A DNA stretch of 64,000 bases from Chelativorans alearensis (GTDB lineage: Bacteria > Pseudomonadota > Alphaproteobacteria > Rhizobiales > Rhizobiaceae): the NCBI RefSeq assembly GCF_010993735.1, contig NZ_WQNI01000003.1, forward strand, positions 62,001 through 126,000, read 5' to 3'. Below are positions 37,736-45,846 of the stretch, piece by piece. The position numbers and the translations under genes are program-made. Position 1 is the stretch's first letter; each line of letters begins with the position of its first letter. The notes under the pieces are model-generated. The model did no database searches. It was not told the DNA's origin and saw only the letters and a program-made list of their open reading frames with translations.

Positions 37736-38042
37736 GGCGGGAGAGATAGCGATCGCCATTCCGGCCGCGTCAGGCCGGATCGCCCGTGGTTCACCAGCCA
37801 ACCGACCCAACCGGTAGGGGAAGGAACTCCCATCGCGCCAGGGCGGCTTCTTTCATGCACCGGTGCTCCAATTGATAGTTACATTTTCGATTGTTACGCT
37901 TGCAACTATCTGGAGCATGATCCCGAAAAAGTGGATTCCGGTTTTCGGAAAAGATCATGCTCAAACAAAGAGATAGATCATGGTGCCGATTCAAGGAAAC
38001 GGCATCGTGATCTAGCAATCCGCAAGCTCGATGGAGGATGTC
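37736..38042 (+). other. Intergenic region between tdh and hmgA
   Basis: This 307-bp gap contains no supported gene. Its right part is filled by the composite palindromic repeat at 37913-38013. The left part, about 37850-37910, is relatively AT-rich and could hold promoter elements for hmgA, but I cannot name a clear -35/-10 pair. Confidence 0.5.
37913..38013. repeat. Rhizobial-type composite palindromic intergenic repeat
   Basis: The first hairpin spans 37913-37962: GAGCATGATC and GATCATGCTC form the outer arms and CCGAAAA/TTTTCGG the inner ones. The second hairpin spans 37975-38013 (AGATCATGGTGCCG with CGGCATCGTGATCT, two G-T type mismatches). This two-module layout is the pattern I know as a highly repeated intergenic element of Mesorhizobium and relatives. 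Confidence 0.75.
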
Positions 38043-39359
38043 ATGACCTTCCGCTACATGCCCGGCTTCGGCAACGATTTCGAGACCGAGAGCCTGCCCG
38101 GCGCCCTGCCGCAGGGGCAGAACTCGCCGCAGCGACCGGCCTATGGTCTCTACGCGGAGCAGCTTTCGGGCTCTCCTTTCACCGCCCCGCGCGGCGCCAA
38201 CGAGCGTTCCTGGCTCTACCGCATCCGCCCCAGCGTCCGCCACGCGGCTCGCTTCCGGCCGACTGCTTGCGAGCGCTGGAAGACCGCGCCCAACCTCCAT
38301 GACCACGAGCTCCCCATCGGCCAGTTGCGCTGGGATCCGACGCCGATGCCCAACGAAGAGACCGACTTCATCGCCGGTGTCCGCACCATGACGACGGCCG
38401 GCGACGTCACCACCCAGGTGGGCATGGCCGCACACGTCTATATCGCCAACACGTCCATGGTGGACGACTATTTCTTCGATGCCGATGGCGAGCTTCTTCT
38501 CGTGCCGCAGGAGGGCCGCATCCGCGTGATGACGGAGATGGGCGCCATGGAGGTCGCGCCCGGCGAGATCGCCATCGTGCCGCGCGGCATGATCTTCAAG
38601 GTCGAGCTGATGGACGGCCCGGTGCGCGGCTATATCTGCGAGAACTACGGCGCCAAGTTCACGCTGCCCGACCGCGGCCCCATCGGCGCCAACTGCCTCG
38701 CCAACCCGCGCGACTTCAAGACGCCGGTCGCCTGGTACGAGGACAAGGAGACCGACTGCCGCCTGACGGTGAAATGGTGCGGCCGCTTCTACCGCACGGA
38801 GATCGATCACTCCCCCCTCGATGTGGTGGCCTGGCATGGCAACTATGCGCCCTATAAATACGACCTTTCCACCTATTCGCCCGTCGGCGCCATCCTGTTC
38901 GACCACCCCGACCCGTCGATCTTCACCGTGATGACCTCTCCCAGCGGCGAGGAGGGCACGGCCAATGTCGACTTCATCATCTTCCCGCCACGCTGGCAGG
39001 TGGCCGAGCACACCTTCCGTCCGCCCTGGTACCATCGCAACGTGATGAGCGAGTTCATGGGCCTCATCAGGGGCCGCTACGACGCCAAGGAAGAAGGCTT
39101 CGTGCCGGGCGGCATGAGCCTGCACAACATGATGCTGCCGCACGGGCCGGACGCCGAAGGCTTCGAGAAGGCCACGAAGGCGGAGTTGCAGCCAATGAAG
39201 CTCGGTGACACCATGGCCTTCATGTTCGAAACCCGCTTCCCCCAGCACCTCACCCGCTTCGCAGCGGAGACCGAGACGCTGCAGGACGACTACATCGATT
39301 GCTGGAAAGGGCTGAAAAAACGCTTCAACGGCACGCCGGAGGGGGATTGGAGTGATTAA
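38043..39359 (+). CDS. hmgA: Homogentisate 1,2-dioxygenase
   Basis: HmgA opens the ring of homogentisate to maleylacetoacetate in tyrosine and phenylalanine breakdown, using Fe(II). The 438-residue protein has the family signatures [19 protein letters not shown] at the start, and [19 protein letters not shown] containing iron ligands near the C-terminal third. The ATG at 38043 is chosen because GGAGG lies 6 bases upstream; an ATG 12 bp earlier would place that sequence inside the coding region. It is followed on the same strand by the fumarylacetoacetase-family and DinB genes, and hpd is on the opposite strand 1.7 kb away. Confidence 0.95.
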   Translation: MTFRYMPGFGNDFETESLPGALPQGQNSPQRPAYGLYAEQLSGSPFTAPRGANERSWLYRIRPSVRHAARFRPTACERWKTAPNLHDHELPIGQLRWDPTPMPNEETDFIAGVRTMTTAGDVTTQVGMAAHVYIANTSMVDDYFFDADGELLLVPQEGRIRVMTEMGAMEVAPGEIAIVPRGMIFKVELMDGPVRGYICENYGAKFTLPDRGPIGANCLANPRDFKTPVAWYEDKETDCRLTVKWCGRFYRTEIDHSPLDVVAWHGNYAPYKYDLSTYSPVGAILFDHPDPSIFTVMTSPSGEEGTANVDFIIFPPRWQVAEHTFRPPWYHRNVMSEFMGLIRGRYDAKEEGFVPGGMSLHNMMLPHGPDAEGFEKATKAELQPMKLGDTMAFMFETRFPQHLTRFAAETETLQDDYIDCWKGLKKRFNGTPEGDWSD

Positions 39360-39448
39360 GGGGGCGCGACAGGGCGCCAACCTTTCCATATGGTCGAACT
39401 GCCCGAAAGGGCCCAATGCGAACCGGCGAAATCTCGGGAGGATGGCCT

Positions 39449-40462
39449 TTGAAACTTGCAACTCTCAAGAACGGCACACGCGACGGCCGGCTCGTCGTCG
39501 TCTCGCGCGACTTGACCCGCTTTACCGATGCCTCCCCCGTGGCGCCCACCCTGCAGGCGGCCCTCGACGACTGGCAGCGTCTATCGCCGCACCTGGAGAC
39601 CCTTGCCGAGAGCCTGGAGCACGCCGCCGTCCCCGCCGAGCGCTTCCACGAGCACGAAGCCATGGCGCCCTTGCCGCGCGCCTATCAATGGGCCGACGGC
39701 TCCGCCTATGTGAACCATGTCGAACTGGTGCGCAGGGCCCGCGGCGCCGAGATGCCGCAGAGCTTCTGGACGGATCCGCTGATCTATCAGGGCGGCTCCG
39801 ACGCCTTCCTCGGCCCCCGCGACCCCATTCCACTCGCCGATGAGGCATGGGGCCTCGACTTCGAGGGCGAGGTTGCCGTCGTCGTCGACGATGTGCCGAT
39901 GGGCGCGAGCCTCGATGAGGCGGGCGAAGCGATCCGGCTTCTCATGCTGGTCAACGACGTCTCGCTGCGCGGCCTTATCCCCGCCGAGCTCGCCAAGGGT
40001 TTCGGCTTCTTCCAGTCGAAGCCCTCGTCCGCCTTCTCCCCCGTCGCCGCCACGCCTGACGAACTGGGCGCGGCCTGGGACGGCGGCAAGCTGCACCTGC
40101 CGCTTTGCGTCGATTACAACGGAAAGCCCTTCGGCCGCGCCGACACCGGCATCGACATGACTTTCGACTTCCCGACCCTCATCGCCCACGCCGCCAAAAC
40201 CCGGCCGCTCACCGCCGGCACCATCGTCGGCTCCGGCACGGTTTCGAACAGGCTGGATGGCGCGCCGAGCAAACCGATTGCCGAAGGCGGCTCCGGCTAT
40301 TCCTGCATCGCGGAAATGCGCATGATCGAGGCCCTGGAGGGCGGCAAGCCGAAGACGCCTTTCATGCATATCGGAGATACAGTGCGCATCGAGATGAAAG
40401 ATGGCGATGGCCATTCCATCTTCGGTGCCATCGAGCAGATGGTCGAGAAATACGAGAGGTGA
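39449..40462 (+). CDS. Fumarylacetoacetate hydrolase family protein, probable fumarylacetoacetase of the homogentisate pathway
   Basis: The 337-residue protein has FAH-fold signatures: metal-binding LDFEGEVAVVVDDVPMG, LLMLVNDVSLRGLIP, GFGFFQSKPSSAFSP and TIVGSGTVSNR. It should cleave fumarylacetoacetate to fumarate and acetoacetate, given the location right after hmgA. The best start is TTG at 39449, with GGGAGG correctly spaced upstream and a conserved-looking MKLATLKNGTRDGRLVVVSRD N-terminus. An ATG 33 bp earlier (39416) is possible but lies before the ribosome-binding site. The DinB gene follows after 10 bp. Confidence 0.87.
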   Translation: MKLATLKNGTRDGRLVVVSRDLTRFTDASPVAPTLQAALDDWQRLSPHLETLAESLEHAAVPAERFHEHEAMAPLPRAYQWADGSAYVNHVELVRRARGAEMPQSFWTDPLIYQGGSDAFLGPRDPIPLADEAWGLDFEGEVAVVVDDVPMGASLDEAGEAIRLLMLVNDVSLRGLIPAELAKGFGFFQSKPSSAFSPVAATPDELGAAWDGGKLHLPLCVDYNGKPFGRADTGIDMTFDFPTLIAHAAKTRPLTAGTIVGSGTVSNRLDGAPSKPIAEGGSGYSCIAEMRMIEALEGGKPKTPFMHIGDTVRIEMKDGDGHSIFGAIEQMVEKYER

Positions 40463-40472
40463 GGGCCTACCG

Positions 40473-41012
40473 ATGTCGCTTATCGATCATTTCCGCCGGA
40501 TGGCTGCAAACAACCGCTGGTCCAACGACCGGCTCTATCGCGCTGTTCTTGTCCTCGCACCCGGCGAGTTCGCGGCCGAGCGCGTCAGCTTCTTTCCCTC
40601 GATCGTCGAGACCCTGAACCACATCCTCGCCATCGACCGCTATTATCTCGATGCGCTGGAGGAGGGTGGCATCGGCCCTGCCGCCTTCCACGATTTCGAG
40701 CCGTTCACGGAGGCCGCCGCGCTTGAAGCCGCCCAGCGCACGGAGGACGAACGGCTGATCGCGTTTTGTGCAAGTTTAAGCGAGAACGACATGCCCCGCC
40801 GTGTCGTCACCGATCGCGGCAGGGCAGGAAAATTCCCCGAGCGAATCGACGCGCTGCTCGCCCATCTCTTCCTGCACCAGGCCCACCATCGCGGCCAGGT
40901 CCACGCCATGCTCGCCGGCACCTCGGTCAAGCCACCGCAGCTCGACGAGTTCTTCCTCGACTTCGACTTGCCCCTGCGCCGTGAGGAGGTGGAGAGGCTG
41001 GGGCTGGACTAA
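40473..41012 (+). CDS. DinB-fold metal-binding protein
   Basis: This is a 179-residue four-helix-bundle protein of the DinB/YfiT superfamily. The three metal-ligand histidines are visible as His50 (LNHILAIDRYY) and His135/His139 (HQAHHRGQVHAML). The superfamily includes thiol-dependent isomerases and transferases such as mycothiol-dependent maleylpyruvate isomerase, besides many uncharacterised members. It is the third gene of the homogentisate operon (10 bp after the FAH-family gene). No GST-type maleylacetoacetate isomerase is present in the window, so a role at that step is a reasonable guess but not shown. It converges on hpd with 12 bp between the stops. Confidence 0.85.
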   Translation: MSLIDHFRRMAANNRWSNDRLYRAVLVLAPGEFAAERVSFFPSIVETLNHILAIDRYYLDALEEGGIGPAAFHDFEPFTEAAALEAAQRTEDERLIAFCASLSENDMPRRVVTDRGRAGKFPERIDALLAHLFLHQAHHRGQVHAMLAGTSVKPPQLDEFFLDFDLPLRREEVERLGLD

Positions 41013-41024
41013 CTGAGCGGCGCC

Positions 41025-42137
41025 TTACTCCGCCGCATCCACCTTCAAGACGCCGCGCTTGATCTGGTCTGCTTCGATCGATTCGAACAGCGCGCGGAAA
41101 TTGCCTTCCCCAAAACCTTCGTCGCCCTTCCTCTGGATGAACTCGAAGAAGATCGGCCCGATGACGGTCTTGGAGAATATCTGCAGCAGGATCTTGGTCA
41201 TCCCGCCGTCCACAACACCTTCACCGTCGATCAGGATGCCGTGCTTCTTCATCCGATCGATCGGCTCCTCATGCCCGTGTACCCGCTCGTATGACATCTC
41301 GTAATAGGTTTCGGGTGGGCCGGGCATGAATTTCAGCCCGTTCTCGGCCAGTCTGTCGGTGGCGTCGTAGATCGCCTCCGTGCCCACGGCGATGTGCTGG
41401 ATGCCTTCGCCATTGTACTTCTTCAGATACTCGGCGATCTGGCTGGTGTCGTCCTTCGATTCGTTCAGTGGAATGCGAATCTTGCCGCAGGGCGAGGTGA
41501 TGGCGCGGCTTACGAGCCCGGTGATCCGTCCATCGATGTCAAAATAGTGGATCTGCTTGAAGCCGAAGAGGTCTCGGTAGAAGTCCCACCACTTGTCCAT
41601 GTTGCCGCGATAGACGTTGTGGGTGAGATGGTCGAGATAGTAGAAGCCCACGCCCTCCGGCCTCGGATTGCGCTCGCCCAGCCACTCGAACTCGGTATCG
41701 TAGGCAGAGCCCTTCTCACCGTAGGTCTCGATGAAGTAGAGCAGCGAACCGCCGATGCCGACGATAGCCGGCACGTCGAGCGTCTTGTCGTCACCCTCAT
41801 AGGGCGTGGCCCCCTTCGACACCGCGTGCTCGAAGGCATGTTTCGCGTCCACTACCCGCCAGGCCATCGAGGGCGCGCAGGGGCCGTGCTTGTCGACGAA
41901 GCGCATGGCGTGGCTGCCGGGTTCCGCGTTGACCAGATAGTTGATGTCGCCCTGGCGCCAGACGGAAACTTTCTTCGCCCTGTGCCGGGCAACCTCCGTA
42001 TAGCCCATCTTGGCGAAAAGGTCGGAAAGCTTCTCCGGCTCGGGGTGAGCGAACTCGACGAATTCGAAGCCGTCCGTGCCGGCCGGATTCTCGGCGCTGA
42101 TCTCGGGCGGCGGCGCATCGTGCGGAAACGGGCCCAT
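41025..42137 (-). CDS. hpd: 4-hydroxyphenylpyruvate dioxygenase
   Basis: Hpd converts 4-hydroxyphenylpyruvate to homogentisate, the substrate of HmgA. It is an Fe(II) enzyme of the vicinal-oxygen-chelate fold, 370 residues. Iron ligands are in DHLTHNV, GIQHIAVGT and FFEFIQRKGDEGFGEGNF. The ATG at 42137 is preceded by AGGAGG. A much longer frame upstream is open but overlaps the divergent regulator and is rejected. The divergent Lrp-type gene and the palindromes between the two starts suggest local control by that regulator. Confidence 0.96.
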   Translation of the reverse strand: MGPFPHDAPPPEISAENPAGTDGFEFVEFAHPEPEKLSDLFAKMGYTEVARHRAKKVSVWRQGDINYLVNAEPGSHAMRFVDKHGPCAPSMAWRVVDAKHAFEHAVSKGATPYEGDDKTLDVPAIVGIGGSLLYFIETYGEKGSAYDTEFEWLGERNPRPEGVGFYYLDHLTHNVYRGNMDKWWDFYRDLFGFKQIHYFDIDGRITGLVSRAITSPCGKIRIPLNESKDDTSQIAEYLKKYNGEGIQHIAVGTEAIYDATDRLAENGLKFMPGPPETYYEMSYERVHGHEEPIDRMKKHGILIDGEGVVDGGMTKILLQIFSKTVIGPIFFEFIQRKGDEGFGEGNFRALFESIEADQIKRGVLKVDAAE

Positions 42138-42200
42138 TTTGTCCTCCTGTCGCTCGGATTTCTGCTGGCGCCATTCTATGCCCCAAGCCCCGCAAGCGGC

Positions 42201-42236
42201 TTGCATTAGCGGCTGCAAAATGCACCATCCGTGCAT
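42201..42236. promoter_or_regulatory. Candidate operator palindromes between hpd and the Lrp-type regulator
   Basis: Two adjacent inverted repeats lie in the divergent gap: TTGCA-N8-TGCAA at 42201-42218 and ATGCAC-N5-GTGCAT at 42220-42236. They share TGCA cores and are spaced about two helical turns apart, as expected for a multimeric Lrp/AsnC protein. Confidence 0.55.
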
Positions 42237-42263
42237 GAAGCATGCGGAGGAAGGAAGAAATGC

Positions 42264-42731
42264 ATGAATAATGCGCAGGTTGACGACTACGACCGCAAGA
42301 TACTGTCTCTGCTGCAGGCCGACGGACGGCTCACCAACAACGATCTGTCGGAGCGTGTGAACCTGTCTTCCTCGCAATGCTCGCGCCGCCGCCAGCGCCT
42401 GGAGGAGGAGGGTTTGATCAAGGGCTACCGCGCGCTCCTCGACCGCGAGCGCCTGGGCTTCCCCCTCGTCAACGTCATCACCGTCACGCTGGCCACCCAC
42501 AACCCGGACAACGCCCGCCGCTTCGCCGATCTCGTAGCCCGCCTGCCGGAAGTGCAGGAAGCCTACGCGCTGACGGGCGAGATGGACTACATCCTCAAGG
42601 TGGTGACGCCGGACCTGAAGAGCCTGTCGGAATTCGTCAGCGCCGTGCTCCTGCCGCACGAATCCGTGCAGCACGTGAAGACGGCTATCGTCCTGCAGAC
42701 GCTGAAGGAGACGGGGGCACTGCCGCTGTAG
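42264..42731 (+). CDS. Lrp/AsnC family transcriptional regulator
   Basis: The 155-residue protein has an N-terminal winged helix (LSERVNLSSSQCSRRRQRLEEEG, about residues 25-47) and a C-terminal RAM ligand-binding domain (VQEAYALTGEMDYILKVV). It is divergent from hpd and is probably its regulator, responding to an aromatic amino acid or pathway intermediate. The ATG at 42264 follows GGAAGGAAG; the upstream in-frame start at 42231 lies within the operator palindrome and is less likely. Confidence 0.9.
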   Translation: MNNAQVDDYDRKILSLLQADGRLTNNDLSERVNLSSSQCSRRRQRLEEEGLIKGYRALLDRERLGFPLVNVITVTLATHNPDNARRFADLVARLPEVQEAYALTGEMDYILKVVTPDLKSLSEFVSAVLLPHESVQHVKTAIVLQTLKETGALPL

Positions 42732-42772
42732 CTGGCTATGAAGGGTGCCGGCATTGGCCGAACCAGCCTGCG

Positions 42773-43108
42773 CTACCCCTCCATCTCCCGCATCAGCGTG
42801 TAGAGGTTCAGGCACCGCGCCCCGCTGCGGCAATAGGCCAGCACCGGCCGCGGCAGGCTTTCCAGCGTTGCCGCCATGTCGCGCACGTTCTCTTCCGTGA
42901 TCGCCCCGGAAACGACGGGGAGGAAACGGAATTCCAGCCCCGCCTTGCGCGCCGCCTCTTCCACCGCCTCGTGCGGCACCGCTCCATCCTCGGTGTCGGG
43001 CCGGTTGCAGACGATGCTCCTGAAGCCCGCATCGGCGATCCCGGCCACCTGCACCGGCGCGATCTGCCCCGTCACGGCAAAGTCCTCGTTGACCTGGCGA
43101 ATGTCCAT
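42773..43108 (-). CDS. TIGR01244 / DUF442 family phosphatase-sulfurtransferase-like protein
   Basis: The 111-residue protein is a small Cys-loop fold with LAYCRSGARCLNLY as active-site loop and the family start DIRQVNEDFAVTGQI. The pattern NRPDTEDGAVP is typical of the domain found alone or fused to Blh-type beta-lactamase-fold proteins. Such proteins have been linked to sulfide handling, but the reaction of the free-standing form is not established. It stands alone between the Lrp gene and the pcaD-like gene. Confidence 0.85.
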   Translation of the reverse strand: MDIRQVNEDFAVTGQIAPVQVAGIADAGFRSIVCNRPDTEDGAVPHEAVEEAARKAGLEFRFLPVVSGAITEENVRDMAATLESLPRPVLAYCRSGARCLNLYTLMREMEG

Positions 43109-43169
43109 TCCGCGTCCTTTCTAGACAAAAGCTGACCTGTGTAACGGCCGTCGCTTTATATAGGCGGCC

Positions 43170-43964
43170 TCAAGCGATGTTCGCCTGCCGAAGAAACGAG
43201 CGGATCAGGCCTACCGTCTTTTCCGGCTGCTCGACGCAGGGCAGGTGCCCGGCACCCTTGATGATCTCGAACCGCGCCCCCGCGATCAGCGAGGCCAGCT
43301 CCCGCACAAGGTCCGGCGGCGTCGAGCCGTCCTGGTCGCCGACGAGGCACAGTGTCGGCACCTTCAGCGCCCGCGTGGATTCGGTAAGTTCCGCCTCGCG
43401 CAGCGCCGCGCACGTGCCTGCATAGCCCTCCACGGTGGTGCGTGTCAGCATGGCGAGGTAGCCGGTGAAATCGGGGTTCTCCGGCGTCCGGTAGCCGGGC
43501 GTGAACCAGCGCTCCATGATGCCGTCGGCGATCGAGGCAATGCCCTCCTCGGTCACCGCCTTGATGCGGCCGTCCCACAGGGCATCGGTGCCGATCTTGT
43601 GCGCCGTGTCGCTCAGCACCAGCGCCCGCACCAACTCGGGTCGCAGCGTGGCAAGCGCCTGCGCGATCATGCCGCCGACGGAAAGGCCCACGATGACAGC
43701 GTTCTCGATACCCAGATGGTCGAGCAGGCCGGCAAGGTCGTTCACATGGTCGGACAGCGCATAGGGCGGCTTCGTTGCCTCGGAAAGCCCATGGCCGCGC
43801 TTGTCGTAGAGCACCAGCCGGTGGTCGCTTTCAAGCCGCTCCGCCACCGCGTCCCAGATGCGGAAGTCCGTGCCGAGAGAATTGGCGAAGACAAGCGTCG
43901 GCTTGTCCGCCGCCCCCCGCACCGCGTAGTGCAGGACGATGCCGTTCACATGCACAAATTGCAT
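43170..43964 (-). CDS. pcaD: 3-oxoadipate enol-lactonase-like alpha/beta hydrolase
   Basis: The 264-residue alpha/beta hydrolase has the PcaD pattern: LVFANSLGTDFRIWDAV, LYDKRGHGLSE, the nucleophile elbow GLSVGG, and a late His in GAGHLPCVEQPE. PcaD hydrolyses 3-oxoadipate enol-lactone to 3-oxoadipate. No other pca genes are in the window. Upstream on the same strand, 53 bp away, is a beta-keto acid cleavage enzyme; since 3-oxoadipate is a beta-keto acid the two could act in sequence. The ATG at 43964 starts at the conserved MQFVHVNG. Confidence 0.8.
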   Translation of the reverse strand: MQFVHVNGIVLHYAVRGAADKPTLVFANSLGTDFRIWDAVAERLESDHRLVLYDKRGHGLSEATKPPYALSDHVNDLAGLLDHLGIENAVIVGLSVGGMIAQALATLRPELVRALVLSDTAHKIGTDALWDGRIKAVTEEGIASIADGIMERWFTPGYRTPENPDFTGYLAMLTRTTVEGYAGTCAALREAELTESTRALKVPTLCLVGDQDGSTPPDLVRELASLIAGARFEIIKGAGHLPCVEQPEKTVGLIRSFLRQANIA

Positions 43965-44017
43965 CAGCTCGCCGCCTCCATTGTCTGCGCCCTGTATCGG
44001 AAAAACGGCGACGCGCG

Positions 44018-44869
44018 TCAATTCACGACAAGCGCCCAGTCGGCGCGCAGGCGCCCCGCATCCGCCGCCCGCATCCCCAGCGCGGCAAGCGCGCCGGCAA
44101 CGCCGCGCACGAGCGCCGCGTTGTCCGGAGCCAAGGTGCCATCGGGCAGATGAAGATTGTTCTCGAAGCCCACGCGCGCATGCCCACCCAGCGCCGCAGC
44201 AGTCGTCACGCAGGCCGCTTCCCGCGCGCCGAATGCGCAGACCATGAAATGCCCGAAGCGCGGCGCCTCCGGCGCCAGGAAGGGCAGGAGGTCGGCGGGC
44301 GCGGAGCGCTGGCCGGCCGTATAGCGGCCGAGCACATAGAGCACGGGAACATCGTCGAAGGGGACGATCCCGCGCGCCATCATATCCTTGAGCCGCAGTG
44401 CCTCCTCCGGGTGGTAGAGAATGATCTGCGGGACGATCCTCTCCCTTTTCATGAAGGCGAGGAAGCGGCCGAACGCGGCCTCATGCGCGGCATCGGGCAC
44501 CAGTTCCTTCAGCGCCAGCGAAGCCGCCTCCGGCCTGACCGCCCGCACCACCGCCATCTGCTCCTCCGGCTGGTAGCGGCCGACGGCCTCGGTGGTGATC
44601 TGGACGACGAGCCGCTCGCCCACTTCACGCCGCACGGCGGCGGTGGCATCGCGATAGGCCTCGGCGTCGAGGATGTGCTGGCCGTCGCGGTCGCGCACAT
44701 GGCAGTGCAGCATCGCCGCCCCCGCCTCCAGACAGGCGGCGGCCGTTTCCGCCAGCTCGTCCGCCGTCTGCGGCAGGGCCGGATGGTCGGCCTTGGTGCG
44801 CCGCCCGCCATTGGGCGCCACGGCGATCGCCGCCAACCGCGCCTCGAAGCTGCTTTCGCCTGCTGCCAC
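44018..44869 (-). CDS. Beta-keto acid cleavage enzyme (BKACE, DUF849)
   Basis: BKACE enzymes, founded on 3-keto-5-aminohexanoate cleavage enzyme Kce, exchange acetyl-CoA with a beta-keto acid to give acetoacetate and a new CoA ester, using zinc. The zinc and acid-binding motifs are visible as LHCHVRDRDGQHILD, and the late HARVGFENNLHLPDG carries the conserved Glu. The protein has 283 residues. It starts with GTG at 44869 with GGAGG upstream. The operator palindrome at 44887-44913 lies between this start and the divergent RpiR regulator. The beta-keto acid substrate is not predictable from sequence alone. Confidence 0.87.
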   Translation of the reverse strand: MAAGESSFEARLAAIAVAPNGGRRTKADHPALPQTADELAETAAACLEAGAAMLHCHVRDRDGQHILDAEAYRDATAAVRREVGERLVVQITTEAVGRYQPEEQMAVVRAVRPEAASLALKELVPDAAHEAAFGRFLAFMKRERIVPQIILYHPEEALRLKDMMARGIVPFDDVPVLYVLGRYTAGQRSAPADLLPFLAPEAPRFGHFMVCAFGAREAACVTTAAALGGHARVGFENNLHLPDGTLAPDNAALVRGVAGALAALGMRAADAGRLRADWALVVN

Positions 44870-44886
44870 GGCAAATCCTCCATTCG

Positions 44887-44913
44887 TTGCACAAGATGCA
44901 ACATATGTTGCAT
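44887..44913. promoter_or_regulatory. Operator between BKACE and the RpiR-type regulator
   Basis: A perfect 18-bp palindrome, ATGCAACATATGTTGCAT (44896-44913), overlaps a second inverted repeat TTGCA-N5-TGCAA (44887-44901). It lies between the divergent starts at 44869 and 44944. The half-site ATATGTTGCAT recurs at 47236-47246. Confidence 0.75.
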
Positions 44914-44943
44914 AACCGCGAAACGCCGTCTAGGATGCGCTCC

Positions 44944-45846
44944 ATGGACCGCGCCGCCTTTGCCGATCGTATCACCCGTTCCGTCGACGCGCTTCCCGGG
45001 CAGTTGGGGGCCGCCGCCCGCTATGTCATGGAGAACCCGGGCGATGTGGCGCTGCTTTCCATGCGTGAGCAGGCGCGCCGCGCCGGCGTCCAGCCCTGGA
45101 CCATGACGCGCCTTGCAAAGCGGCTGGGGCTCGATGGTTATGACGAGGTGCGCCAGCTTCATGGCGAGGCGCTGAAGGAGCAGGCGCTGGGCTTCTCCGG
45201 CAAGGCCGGCATCCAGGTGGCGCGCCAGAGGCAGGCGGGCGACCGCGCCTTCGCCGGCGAGATCGCCGCCGCCACCGCGGCCCAGATTTCAGCTCTCGGC
45301 GAAACGGGCGCCCTCGATGCGCTCACCGGGGCAGCCGGCGCCATGGCGCGCGCCCGCCGCGTCTATTGCCTCGGCTTGCGCTCCAGCCGCCCGGTGGCCG
45401 CCCATCTCGCCTACATGCTCTCCTTTCTCGGCGAAAAGACCACCGCGCTCGACTTCGGCAACGGCGCGGGCCTTGATCCGCTTCGTTTCGCCACCGCGGA
45501 GGATGTCTTCTTCGTCGCTACCGTGGCACCCTATACGCGGGCAAGCGTCGAGGCGGCACGCCATGCCCATGCCAAGGGCCTCACCATCGTGACGCTGACC
45601 GACAGCGCCGGCTCACCGGTGGCAACCCTTGCCCGCCACGCCATCCTCGTCTCGACGGACAGCCCCTCCTTCTTCCATTCCATGGCGCCGGCCTTCACGG
45701 CGGTGGAAATCCTGGCCGCTCTCGTGGCCGGCGAGGGCGGGGAAGAGGCGCTGGAGGCGATCGCCCGGACAGAGCGCCAGCTCGCCGAACTCAAGGTCCA
45801 TGTCTTCGAACCCGCCGCCCGCGCGCGGCACCGGAAGAGCCAATGA
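44944..45846 (+). CDS. MurR/RpiR family transcriptional regulator
   Basis: The 300-residue protein has an N-terminal RpiR helix-turn-helix (LLSMREQARRAGVQPWTMTRLAKRLGLDGYDEV) and a C-terminal SIS sugar/metabolite-binding domain (VYCLGLRSSRPVAAHLAYML and TIVTLTDSAGSPVA). The ATG at 44944 has TAGGA upstream; earlier in-frame starts fall inside or beside the operator. Its gene overlaps the aminotransferase by 4 bp, so regulator and enzyme are coupled. It probably binds the ATGCAACATATGTTGCAT site next to it and the partial copy before the TRAP genes. Confidence 0.9.
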   Translation: MDRAAFADRITRSVDALPGQLGAAARYVMENPGDVALLSMREQARRAGVQPWTMTRLAKRLGLDGYDEVRQLHGEALKEQALGFSGKAGIQVARQRQAGDRAFAGEIAAATAAQISALGETGALDALTGAAGAMARARRVYCLGLRSSRPVAAHLAYMLSFLGEKTTALDFGNGAGLDPLRFATAEDVFFVATVAPYTRASVEAARHAHAKGLTIVTLTDSAGSPVATLARHAILVSTDSPSFFHSMAPAFTAVEILAALVAGEGGEEALEAIARTERQLAELKVHVFEPAARARHRKSQ

